From an uncultured Lachnospiraceae bacterium (GTDB taxonomy: Bacteria > Bacillota > Clostridia > Lachnospirales > Lachnospiraceae), in contig CAJUEX010000080.1 of NCBI GenBank assembly GCA_910585715.1, positions 1 to 9,537 of the forward strand: a stretch of DNA of 9,537 nt, in the 5' to 3' direction. The notes beneath the pieces were generated by a model. That model did no database searches, was not told the origin of the DNA, and was given only the letters and a program-made list of their open reading frames with translations. Each line of letters starts with the position of its first letter. The first letter of the stretch is position 1. Made by a program: the position numbers and the translations under genes. This document shows, one piece after another, positions 1-6,227 of the stretch.

Positions 1-65
1 TGCCTCCGCCTGTTCCCCGGTCCCCGCCACCGCTTCCGCCTCTGCCTGCTCCCACGTCCCCCACC
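1..65. repeat. pyrimidine-rich low-complexity tract at the left edge
   Basis: Almost every base is C or T on the + strand. The tract is built from imperfect six-base words such as GCCTCC, GCCTGT, GCTTCC, GCCTCT and GCCTGC. Read on +, one frame is open from the edge to a TAA at 102-104 and would give a proline-rich tail (PPP, SPPPLPPLPAP). Read on -, one frame is glycine-rich (GGSGGG). It could be the end of a proline-rich plus-strand gene converging on the DAHP synthase gene, or a non-coding repeat. The window cuts it off and no start codon is visible, so I do not call a gene. Confidence 0.4.
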
Positions 66-112
66 AAAAAAACCCCTCTCCCAAGCCTGTCTTCCCAAGC
101 TTAAGAGAGGGG
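66..112 (-). terminator. intrinsic terminator of the DAHP synthase transcript
   Basis: On the minus strand, 15 bases after the stop codon of the DAHP synthase gene, CCCCTCTC (112-105) pairs with GAGAGGGG (80-73). The inner part adds an AAGC/GCTT stem (102-99 with 86-83) across a two-base mismatch. Seven T residues (72-66) follow the stem directly. This is a textbook rho-independent terminator for leftward transcription. On + there is no T run after the stem, so it should act mainly in one direction. Confidence 0.85.
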
Positions 113-127
113 ATTTCCCATCAATTT

Positions 128-1156
128 TTAATCATACTCCGCAATATCATAAATCAGCTTCTCACTATCAGCCCATCCCAGACATGCATCCGTAATAGAC
201 TTACCATAAATCCCTTCGCCAATTTTCTGATTGCCTTCTTCAATATAGCTTTCTATCATAATTCCCTTTACAAACTTATGAATATCACTGTTCAGCTTCC
301 TGGAATGCATAACCTCTTTTGCAATACGGATTTGCTGCTTGAACTGCTTGCCGGAATTGTTGTGGTTGGCGTCAATGACAGCAGCAGGATTTTTTAAATC
401 CATGGTGCCGTACATTTCCAGAAGGCGGCTTAAATCCTCATAGTGATAGTTGGGGAAGCTGCGGCCATACTGGTTTACGGAGCCTCTTAAAACCGTATGG
501 GCAAGCTCGTTGCCGTCTGTCTGTACTTCCCAGCCCCTGTAGATAAAAGAGTGGGGGCGTTGTGCGGCATAAACGGAATTTAACATGACCGTCAAATCGC
601 CGGAGGTTGGATTTTTCATGCCTGCAGGCACGTCAAAGCCGCTTACCGTCAGACGGTGCTGCTGGTCCTCTACGGAACGGGCGCCAATTGCCACGTAGGA
701 AAGGATGTCGCTTAAGTAACGCCAGTTTTCCGGATAGAGCATTTCGTCAGCGGCAGTCAGGCCGGTTTCCTCGATGGCGCGGATGTGCATTTTCCGCATG
801 GCAATAAGGCCCTGTAAAAAGTCCGGCTTCTTTTCCGGGTCGGGCTGATGGACGATTCCCTTGTAGCCTTCGCCGGTAGTTCTCGGTTTGTTGGTGTAGA
901 TTCTGGGTATTAGAATCAGCTTGTCCTTCACCTGTTCATTTACCTTTGCAAGGCGGCGGATGTAGTCACAGACCGCTTCCTCATTGTCAGCGCTGCAGGG
1001 GCCGATGATTACTAAAAATTTGTTGCTTTCGCCGGTGATGACAGCCCGGATTTCCTTATCCCTTTTCTCTTTGATTTTTGCAAGGTGTTCCGGTACGGAA
1101 AATTCTTTTCGGATTTCCTCCGGGGTAGGAAGTTTTTTTATAAAATCGAATCCCAT
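128..1156 (-). CDS. aroF: 3-deoxy-7-phosphoheptulonate (DAHP) synthase, class I
   Basis: This 342-residue cytoplasmic enzyme condenses phosphoenolpyruvate and erythrose 4-phosphate, the first committed step of the shikimate pathway to Phe, Tyr and Trp. Family signatures are all present: IGPCSAD (51-57), PRIYTNKPRTTGEGYKG (84-100), the EDQQHR segment (163-168), KNPTSG (181-186), DANHNNSGK (262-270), IESYIEEG (301-308) and KSITDACLGW (319-328). The expected metal ligands are Cys54, His265, Glu302 and Asp323. The length fits the AroF/G/H group, and there is no fused chorismate mutase or ACT domain. AAAGGAGAG sits at 1170-1162, six bases before the ATG. The gene lies downstream of the flippase gene on the same strand and ends at a strong terminator. 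The sequence alone does not say which aromatic amino acid inhibits it, so the aroF symbol is conventional. Confidence 0.95.
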   Translation of the reverse strand: MGFDFIKKLPTPEEIRKEFSVPEHLAKIKEKRDKEIRAVITGESNKFLVIIGPCSADNEEAVCDYIRRLAKVNEQVKDKLILIPRIYTNKPRTTGEGYKGIVHQPDPEKKPDFLQGLIAMRKMHIRAIEETGLTAADEMLYPENWRYLSDILSYVAIGARSVEDQQHRLTVSGFDVPAGMKNPTSGDLTVMLNSVYAAQRPHSFIYRGWEVQTDGNELAHTVLRGSVNQYGRSFPNYHYEDLSRLLEMYGTMDLKNPAAVIDANHNNSGKQFKQQIRIAKEVMHSRKLNSDIHKFVKGIMIESYIEEGNQKIGEGIYGKSITDACLGWADSEKLIYDIAEYD

Positions 1157-1187
1157 GGTTTCTCTCCTTTGTATCCTTATTTTTTTA

Positions 1188-1252
1188 CAGATAATTGGGA
1201 AATGCCCTGCAATATGAGTAAAATCATAAACAGGGTCTTTCTCAATTATCTG
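1188..1252. repeat. 22-bp imperfect inverted repeat in the aroF leader
   Basis: The arms 1188-1209 and 1231-1252 are complementary at 19 of 22 positions (outer CAGATAATTG, inner CCCTG) around a 21-base loop. In the aroF sense RNA the hairpin is followed by TAAAAAAATAAGG, so it is not a terminator for that strand. The aroF ribosome binding site lies 18 bases beyond it. A weak promoter-like pair on the minus strand (TTGAGA, 17 bases, TTTACT) begins inside the upstream arm. The element may be a regulator's operator or a structured leader. It carries no T-box or known riboswitch consensus that I can recognise. Confidence 0.6.
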
Positions 1253-1263
1253 CTCATTTTTGA

Positions 1264-1282
1264 AAACAGGAAATTCCTGTTT
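1264..1282 (-). terminator. perfect palindrome after the flippase gene, possible weak terminator
   Basis: AAACAGGAA, a central A, then TTCCTGTTT form a perfect 9-bp dyad that begins 7 bases after the flippase stop codon. As RNA it can fold as an 8-bp stem with a 3-base loop. On the minus strand only TTTTC follows, so termination would be weak. It could equally be an operator. Confidence 0.35.
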
Positions 1283-1288
1283 GTATTT

Positions 1289-2671
1289 TTATGCTTTGAA
1301 AGCCTGCAAGCGGCTCAAAACATGTTTATTATAATATATATAAGGTTTTAGTGCAATAAGATAAAGAGTACAAAGTAATAATTCGCTTACTAAAAGCCCC
1401 CACAGGTATCCTTTAATCCCGAATATGGGGATGGCATAAAAGACAAAAAGAAGCTTGATGCCGATTCCTGCTATCTGGAAGAAAAAGGAGCGGGCGGTTT
1501 TTCCAAGACCGTGCAGAATGCTGCTGAGCACAGTCCTTAAATAAAGAAAAGGACAGATAAAGCTCATAGAGGTAATAAAGGAGCCGGCAATCTGGCTGTG
1601 GAATAGAAAGCTTCCAATCCATCTGCCAAACAGGAAAAATCCTGCAGTGCATAAAAAACCAAGGGCAAGGCAGAAAAAAATACATTTGGATACGGCATTT
1701 GCAATCTTTTTGTTGTTTCCGGCAGCTTCCGCTTCAGATACATAGGGCAGGATTAAAACCGCTATGGAGCTTGTAAGGGCGCTTGGAAATAAAATAAGGG
1801 GCAGGACCATTCCGGTAAGGACGCCGTAAATACGAAGCACTTCAGAATTGGAAAGACCGAAGGCCATCAGCCTGTTTGGTATGTAAACTGCCTCCACGCT
1901 TTGTAAGCCATTGATAACTAAACGGTTTGCGGATAAAGGAACCGCCATTGATAAAATATGGCGGGCGGTGGTACGAAGTTTTCCTTTTTGGGAAGCTGCC
2001 GGTATGCACATAGGGGATAAGGAAAATCCAAGACGGCTAAAGCGCAGGAAAACAGCAATGGCGGAAACTGCCATGGAGGCAAATTCCCCGATTACGATAC
2101 CCACTACGGAGATGGCAATGGAAGCCTCAATGCCTTTGGACTGGCAGTAGGAGTAAATCAGGTAAACGCTTACAACTCTTGCGCCCTGCTCTAAGAGCTG
2201 GGTAAAGGCAGGCAGCCCGGTTTTTTTGATACCATAATAATAGCCGTTAATACAGGCATGGACTGAGCCAAAGGGCAGGGAAAGGGCAAAAATCCGCACA
2301 AGGGAAGAACAGCGTTCTTCTAAAAGAAAATTCTTTGCAATGAAAAAAGAATATTCAAACAGGAAAAAGCCTAAAATAGCAGATAGGGACAGGGAAATGG
2401 TAAATCCTACTAGTAAAACACGAAGAGATGATTTATAATCATGTGAAGTAGGCTCAGGAGCTACAAATTTGGAAATTGCCGTCTGGATTCCGGCGGCTGT
2501 AATGGAAAAACTAAGAGCCATGACCGGGGCAATGAGCTGGTAAATGCCCATGCCTTCCTCACCGATAGTCTGGGACAAAAAAATCCGGTAAAAAAAACCG
2601 ATGATACGGCTTAAGATTCCGGTTGCAGTCAGCAGAATAGTTCCGGCAATAAGAGGATACTTTTTAAACAT
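1289..2671 (-). CDS. spoVB: SpoVB-like polysaccharide/lipid flippase, MATE/MOP fold
   Basis: This 460-residue integral membrane protein belongs to the Polysacc_synt / SpoVB branch of the MOP exporter superfamily, which flips lipid-linked saccharide precursors. SpoVB proteins serve spore-cortex peptidoglycan synthesis in the mother cell. The N-terminus matches the family pattern: a hydrophobic helix (7-30) with SRIIGFFYR, then IGEEGMGIYQL (37-47) and an amphipathic ITAAGIQTAISKFVA (57-71). Long hydrophobic stretches recur to the end, including 84-107, 184-210, 283-312 and 330-355. Other family-like segments are GYYYGIKKTG (143-152) and SILHGLGKT (384-392). It is somewhat shorter than the roughly 520 residues of Bacillus SpoVB. 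AAAGGAG (2683-2677) precedes the ATG by five bases. Spore-formers usually carry several paralogues, so it could be a vegetative flippase rather than the true SpoVB. Confidence 0.85.
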   Translation of the reverse strand: MFKKYPLIAGTILLTATGILSRIIGFFYRIFLSQTIGEEGMGIYQLIAPVMALSFSITAAGIQTAISKFVAPEPTSHDYKSSLRVLLVGFTISLSLSAILGFFLFEYSFFIAKNFLLEERCSSLVRIFALSLPFGSVHACINGYYYGIKKTGLPAFTQLLEQGARVVSVYLIYSYCQSKGIEASIAISVVGIVIGEFASMAVSAIAVFLRFSRLGFSLSPMCIPAASQKGKLRTTARHILSMAVPLSANRLVINGLQSVEAVYIPNRLMAFGLSNSEVLRIYGVLTGMVLPLILFPSALTSSIAVLILPYVSEAEAAGNNKKIANAVSKCIFFCLALGFLCTAGFFLFGRWIGSFLFHSQIAGSFITSMSFICPFLYLRTVLSSILHGLGKTARSFFFQIAGIGIKLLFVFYAIPIFGIKGYLWGLLVSELLLCTLYLIALKPYIYYNKHVLSRLQAFKA

Positions 2672-2721
2672 GGCAACTCCTTTAATGAGAGTTATTAATC
2701 AAATATATTCCGTGGCTTTTG

Positions 2722-2750
2722 TTGACAGAACTAAAATGTAGTGCTATCAT
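2722..2750 (+). promoter_or_regulatory. sigma-A-type promoter of the nifS-iscU-mnmA cluster
   Basis: A perfect -35 TTGACA (2722-2727), a 17-base spacer and -10 TATCAT (2745-2750) lie 53 bases before the nifS start codon, giving a leader of about 47 nt. The intergenic region (2672-2803) is shared with the divergent flippase gene. I saw no convincing operator and no Rrf2/IscR-type regulator gene in the window. Confidence 0.8.
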
Positions 2751-2803
2751 TTTTTTGTATTCTGATTGAGATACTAGGAAATTAACATAGAAGAGGTGAT
2801 ACA

Positions 2804-3994
2804 ATGGATAAACTGATTTATCTGGATAATGCGGCTACCACCAAAACCGCGCCGGAGGTAGTGGAAGCCATGCTTCCTTATTTCACAACCTATTATGGGA
2901 ATCCAAGCAGTATTTATTCCTTTGCTGCAAAGTCGAAGGAAGCGGTAACCCATGCAAGGGAAATCATAGCGGATTCCCTTGGGGCAAAGTCAAATGAAAT
3001 CTATTTTACGGCAGGCGGCTCTGAGTCCGATAACTGGGCATTAAAGGCTGCGGCAGAAGCTTATGAAAGCAAGGGAAAGCATATTATCACATCCAAAATA
3101 GAGCATCATGCCATTCTTCATACCTGTAAGGCATTGGAAAAAAAGGGCTATGAAATCACATATCTGGATGTGGATGAATACGGTATGGTAAGGCCGGAAC
3201 AGGTAAAGGAAGCCATCAGGGAAGATACGATTTTGATTACCATCATGTTTGCCAATAATGAAATCGGCACCATACAGCCCATACGGGAAATCGGCAGCAT
3301 TGCCCATGAAAAGGGAGTTTTGTTCCATACGGATGCTGTACAGGCATACGGTCATGTTCCTATTGATGTGGACGTATGCAATATTGATATGTTAAGCGCC
3401 AGCGGCCATAAGCTGAACGGGCCAAAAGGCATTGGTTTTTTGTATATCCGAAAGGGCATTAAAATTCGTTCCTTTATCCATGGAGGGGCTCAGGAAAGAA
3501 GCAGAAGGGCGGGTACGGAAAACGTGCCGGGCATTATCGGCTTTGGAAAGGCTGCCGAGCTGGCATTTGCACAGCTTGAGGAGAGAGAAAAAAAGGAAGC
3601 GGAGTTAAGGGATTATCTGATTGGAAAAATAGAAAAGGAAATTCCATATTGCAGGTTAAATGGACACAGGACAGAAAGGCTATCCAATAATGTGAATATC
3701 AGCTTCCGGTTCATTGAAGGTGAGTCCATGCTGATTAAGCTGGATTTTGCAGGAATCTGTGCTTCCAGCGGCTCTGCCTGTACATCAGGATCCCTAGACC
3801 CGTCCCATGTGCTTTTAGCCATCGGGCTTCCTCATGAAATTGCACACGGTTCTTTAAGAATGACAGTCAGTCCGGAAAACACCATGGAAGAGATGGATTA
3901 TGTGGCAGAGACATTAAAGAAGATTATTGAAGAGCTTAGAAACATGTCTCCGCTGTATGAGGATTTTATAAAGAATCAGGGCGGAAGCAAATAG
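2804..3994 (+). CDS. nifS: cysteine desulfurase, NifS/IscS family
   Basis: This 396-residue PLP enzyme removes sulfur from L-cysteine, giving alanine and an enzyme persulfide for Fe-S clusters and thiolated tRNA. Visible hallmarks are LDNAATT (7-13), GNPSS (32-36), the PLP-stacking histidine in IEHHAI (H101), HTDAVQ with Asp177 and Gln180, SASGHKLNGPKG with the PLP-binding Lys203, RRAGTEN (234-240), and the persulfide-forming Cys326 in SSGSACTSG. It keeps the catalytic loop and has normal length for the family. The start is supported by GAGGTGAT four bases upstream and by the N-terminal YLDNAATT. It is the first gene of a sulfur-relay cluster followed by an IscU scaffold and MnmA, so it probably supplies both. 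The iscS name would fit equally well. The stop codon lies inside the first unit of a tandem repeat. Confidence 0.95.
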   Translation: MDKLIYLDNAATTKTAPEVVEAMLPYFTTYYGNPSSIYSFAAKSKEAVTHAREIIADSLGAKSNEIYFTAGGSESDNWALKAAAEAYESKGKHIITSKIEHHAILHTCKALEKKGYEITYLDVDEYGMVRPEQVKEAIREDTILITIMFANNEIGTIQPIREIGSIAHEKGVLFHTDAVQAYGHVPIDVDVCNIDMLSASGHKLNGPKGIGFLYIRKGIKIRSFIHGGAQERSRRAGTENVPGIIGFGKAAELAFAQLEEREKKEAELRDYLIGKIEKEIPYCRLNGHRTERLSNNVNISFRFIEGESMLIKLDFAGICASSGSACTSGSLDPSHVLLAIGLPHEIAHGSLRMTVSPENTMEEMDYVAETLKKIIEELRNMSPLYEDFIKNQGGSK

Positions 3995-4174
3995 TAGGCA
4001 GCACCTGTTGGTAGAGTTGGAAATAAATAGTAGGCAGCACCTGTTGGCAGAGTGGGAAATAAATAGTAGGCAGCGCTTGTTGGCAGATTAGGAAATAGAA
4101 ATAGTGGATAGCATTTGTTAACAGAGTGGAAATAAGCAATGGACAGAATACGCTGACAGTGCAAAAACAGAAAA
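3989..4174 (+). repeat. decaying 36-bp tandem repeat between nifS and iscU
   Basis: Units starting with AGTAGG(C) begin at 3993, 4029 and 4065 (exact 36-bp spacing), then more diverged copies begin at about 4103 and 4138. The conserved core reads AGTAGGCAGCACCTGTTGG and is followed by CAGAGTGGGAAATAAAT. The first copy overlaps the nifS stop codon. Copies drift progressively rightwards, as in an ageing tandem duplication. The whole gap to the iscU start (3995-4326, 332 bp) has no credible gene. Its right half is A-rich and contains small dyads such as CAGCA-TG-TGCTG at 4234-4245. The array lies in transcribed DNA if the cluster is one operon. Confidence 0.85.
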
Positions 4175-4192
4175 AGGTTAGCGATGGCTAAC
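4163..4192 (-). terminator. small hairpin, terminator-like on the minus strand
   Basis: GTTAGC (4177-4182) pairs with GCTAAC (4187-4192) over a GATG loop. Read on the minus strand, the hairpin is followed by CC, TTTTT, CTG and another TTTTT, as in an intrinsic terminator. No minus-strand gene is visible upstream of it. On + it is not followed by T residues, so it should not block the nifS-iscU transcript. It may terminate antisense transcription or be chance. Confidence 0.3.
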
Positions 4193-4326
4193 AATATAAA
4201 TAACAAATAATATCAAAAAATATCAAATAATAACAGCATGTGCTGACATAGTGAAAAACAGAGTGCAGCATTGCATAGCAGGATAAAAATGAATGACGAA
4301 TAGCATTTTAGAACAGGAGGAAAACC

Positions 4327-4770
4327 ATGTATTCAGAAAAAGTAATGGACCATTTCCAAAATCCGAGAAATGTGGGAGAAATAGAAGATGCCAGCGGCGT
4401 AGGCACCGTTGGAAATGCCAAGTGCGGCGATATTATGAGAATCTTTTTGGATATTGATGAAAATCAGATTATAAGGGACGTGAAATTTAAAACCTTTGGC
4501 TGCGGCGCGGCAGTGGCCACCAGCTCCATGGCAACAGAGTTAGTAAAGGGAAAAAGCATTCAGGAAGCCATGAAGATTACCAATAAGGCGGTAATGGAAG
4601 CATTGGACGGACTTCCGCCGGTAAAGGTTCACTGCTCCCTTTTGGCGGAGGAAGCAATCCATGCGGCACTTTGGGATTATGCGGAGAAAAACGGCATTGT
4701 CATTGAAGGGCTTGAAAAGCCCAAATCCGATATCCATGAAGGCGAAGAAGAAGAGGAAGAAGAATACTAA
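4327..4770 (+). CDS. iscU: Fe-S cluster assembly scaffold, IscU/NifU N-terminal type
   Basis: This 147-residue soluble scaffold accepts sulfur from the cysteine desulfurase and builds [2Fe-2S] clusters before transfer to apoproteins. The three ligand cysteines of the family are present: Cys33 with Asp35 in AKCGD, Cys59 in TFGCGAA and Cys103 in VHCSLLAEEAI. The LPPVK motif (96-100), known in Proteobacteria as the HscA chaperone contact, is intact. The C-terminus ends in an unusual acidic run (EGEEEEEEEY, 138-147), beyond the normal IscU fold. The NifU C-terminal Nfu domain is absent. AGGAGG (4315-4320), six bases before the ATG, fixes the start. It lies 332 bp after nifS and 11 bp before mnmA, so it is surely co-transcribed with mnmA. 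Genes like this are often annotated nifU in Clostridia. Confidence 0.93.
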   Translation: MYSEKVMDHFQNPRNVGEIEDASGVGTVGNAKCGDIMRIFLDIDENQIIRDVKFKTFGCGAAVATSSMATELVKGKSIQEAMKITNKAVMEALDGLPPVKVHCSLLAEEAIHAALWDYAEKNGIVIEGLEKPKSDIHEGEEEEEEEY

Positions 4771-4781
4771 AGGATTTTTAT

Positions 4782-5882
4782 ATGAAAAAGAAAGTTGTGG
4801 TAGGCATGTCCGGAGGAGTAGACTCCTCTGTGGCAGCCTTTTTATTAAAGGAACAGGGTTATGAGGTGATTGGGGTCACCATGCAGATATGGCAGGATGA
4901 AGGACAGGAAGCCTTAGAGGAAAACGGAGGCTGCTGCGGGCTCAGCGCAGTGGAGGACGCAAGAAGGGTGGCTCAGGCGTTAGACATCCCTTATTATGTG
5001 ATGAACTTTAAAAAGGAGTTTCGGTGCAAGGTTATGGATTACTTTGTGGAGGAATACATACAGGGCAGAACGCCCAATCCGTGTATTGCCTGCAACCGTT
5101 ATGTAAAATGGGAATCTCTTTTGAAAAGGAGCATGGACATTGGGGCGGATTATATTGCAACGGGACATTATGCCAGAATCCAAAGGCTGGAAAATGGCAG
5201 GTATTCTCTTTGCATGTCCAAAACAAGCGCAAAGGACCAGACATATGCTCTTTATAATCTGACTCAGTTTCAATTGTCCCATACCCTTATGCCGGTGGGA
5301 GAATATACAAAAGAAGAAATACGGAGCATGGCGGAAAGGCTTAAGCTTCCGGTGGCGGACAAGCCGGACAGTCAGGAAATCTGTTTTATACCGGATAAGG
5401 ATTATGCGGGCTTTATTGAGAGGGAAGCGGCTGGGAAAAAGGAGCTTTTTGAGAAAATGCCAAAGGCCGGCAGCTTTGTTACAAAGGATGGGACGGTAAT
5501 TGGTCCCCATAAGGGGATTATCCATTATACGATTGGGCAGAGGAAGGGGCTGAATCTGGCTATGGGGCACCCGGTGTTTGTAACGGAAATCCGGCCGGAA
5601 ACGGGAGAAGTGGTTATTGGGGAATGTGAGGATGTGTTTGCTGACCGGTTGGTTTGTGGTAACTTGAACTTTATGTCGATAGATAAGCTGGAAGGAAGGA
5701 AGAGGGTTCTGGCTAAAATCAGATATGGGCATAAGGGGGAATGGTGCTTGATTGAACAGATTGGGGAAGACAGGGTGAGCTGCAGATTTGAGAAGCCGGT
5801 TCGTGCTATTACGCCGGGGCAGGCGGTGGTGTTTTATGAAGGGGAGTGTGTGCTGGGGGGAGGGACGATATTGAAAGAATAA
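4782..5882 (+). CDS. mnmA: tRNA-specific 2-thiouridylase MnmA
   Basis: This 366-residue cytoplasmic enzyme uses ATP and relayed sulfur to convert wobble uridine 34 of tRNA-Lys, -Glu and -Gln to 2-thiouridine. The PP-loop GMSGGVDSSV (8-17) adenylates the uracil. In GRTPNPCIACN, Cys104 corresponds to the catalytic cysteine and Cys101 is an additional one. The second catalytic cysteine is Cys201 in DSQEICFI. ATGHYAR (127-133), the KDQTYAL segment (151-157), the HYTIGQRKGL region and a C-terminal beta-barrel are also recognisable. The length is standard. AAAGGA (4769-4774) precedes the ATG by seven bases and overlaps the iscU stop region. In Bacillus a dedicated desulfurase donates sulfur directly to MnmA. 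Here the desulfurase, scaffold and MnmA share one cluster. Downstream DNA is a 756-bp non-coding repeat region. Confidence 0.96.
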   Translation: MKKKVVVGMSGGVDSSVAAFLLKEQGYEVIGVTMQIWQDEGQEALEENGGCCGLSAVEDARRVAQALDIPYYVMNFKKEFRCKVMDYFVEEYIQGRTPNPCIACNRYVKWESLLKRSMDIGADYIATGHYARIQRLENGRYSLCMSKTSAKDQTYALYNLTQFQLSHTLMPVGEYTKEEIRSMAERLKLPVADKPDSQEICFIPDKDYAGFIEREAAGKKELFEKMPKAGSFVTKDGTVIGPHKGIIHYTIGQRKGLNLAMGHPVFVTEIRPETGEVVIGECEDVFADRLVCGNLNFMSIDKLEGRKRVLAKIRYGHKGEWCLIEQIGEDRVSCRFEKPVRAITPGQAVVFYEGECVLGGGTILKE

Positions 5883-5899
5883 GGGAGTTGTATATGTGA

Positions 5900-5940
5900 G
5901 GGGTTTAGGGGATTGGATGGGGGATGTAATGGATGGGGGG
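5900..5940 (+). other. G-rich tract with G-quadruplex pattern
   Basis: Four runs of four or more G lie at 5900-5903, 5908-5911, 5919-5923 and 5935-5940, separated by 4, 7 and 11 bases, 17 bases after the mnmA stop codon. The pattern is compatible with a G-quadruplex in the non-template strand or the mRNA 3' end. The last loop is long, so stability is uncertain. Confidence 0.45.
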
Positions 5941-6001
5941 ACGCAACAGAGGGATAAGAGCAGAAATGGCTGGGAGGACGCAACAGAGGGATAAGAGCAG
6001 A
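5929..6001 (+). repeat. 37-bp direct repeat, two copies
   Basis: Bases 5929-5964 recur at 5966-6001 with two mismatches (period 37). The shared core is GGACGCAACAGAGGG followed by ATAAGAGCAG. The second copy is the outer third of the left arm of the long inverted repeat that follows. The right arm therefore has two possible partners on the left. Confidence 0.85.
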
Positions 6002-6204
6002 TTCCATGCGGTGTTTTGGACCGGGATTTTCCTAAACAGCCTGATGGAGGTGTTGGTACCGTCCGGGGCGGAATATAGCGGCGTCCATGCCGCGATATTC
6101 CTAAAATTGCCATCCGTGGCAATTTTACCCTGGGGTTGAGCAGGCTGTTAAGGAAAATCCCGGTCCAAAACAATGCATGGAATCTGCTCTTATCCCTCTG
6201 TTGC
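5980..6204. repeat. composite long inverted repeat, MITE-like or structured 3' element
   Basis: A 64-base left arm (5980-6043) matches the reverse complement of the right arm (6141-6204) at 61 of 64 positions. The outer ends are GCAACAGAGGG and CCCTCTGTTGC. The 97-base interior is not random: it contains two adjacent perfect or near-perfect hairpins (6070-6101 and 6102-6127). T6 follows the right end at 6207-6212, so the element could terminate the mnmA transcript. No transposase and no obvious target-site duplication are visible. It resembles a non-autonomous miniature inverted-repeat element or a long cloverleaf-like RNA, but I do not recognise the family. Confidence 0.8.
6070..6127. repeat. 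paired inner hairpins of the long inverted repeat
   Basis: Hairpin 1 (6070-6101) pairs GGAATAT with ATATTCC and GCGGCG with TGCCGC, with one internal A/G mismatch and a TCCA loop. Hairpin 2 (6102-6127) is a perfect 11-bp stem, TAAAATTGCCA with TGGCAATTTTA, closing a TCCG loop. The two abut with no spacer, so they could stack coaxially at the tip of the long stem. Both loops read TCC plus a purine, which suggests duplication and divergence of one hairpin or selection for the loop. Confidence 0.75.
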
Positions 6205-6227
6205 TGTTTTTTGTCTGGCTATAGGCA

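Noticed and set aside
1157..1288. T-box or known riboswitch in front of the DAHP synthase gene
   Set aside because: No T-box TGGNACCGCG-type sequence and no terminator before the gene. Only an unassigned inverted repeat is visible.
3976..4206. 76-codon minus-strand frame with a 12-residue repeat (AAYYLFPTLPTG)
   Set aside because: The periodicity comes from the 36-bp DNA repeat. The frame overlaps the nifS end, and I see no supporting homology or convincing ribosome binding site.
4980..6173. Open frame of 397 codons on the minus strand across mnmA and the inverted repeat
   Set aside because: It is antisense to a clear mnmA gene, rich in Pro, His and Arg as expected of a shadow frame, has no recognisable domain and runs into the non-coding repeat.
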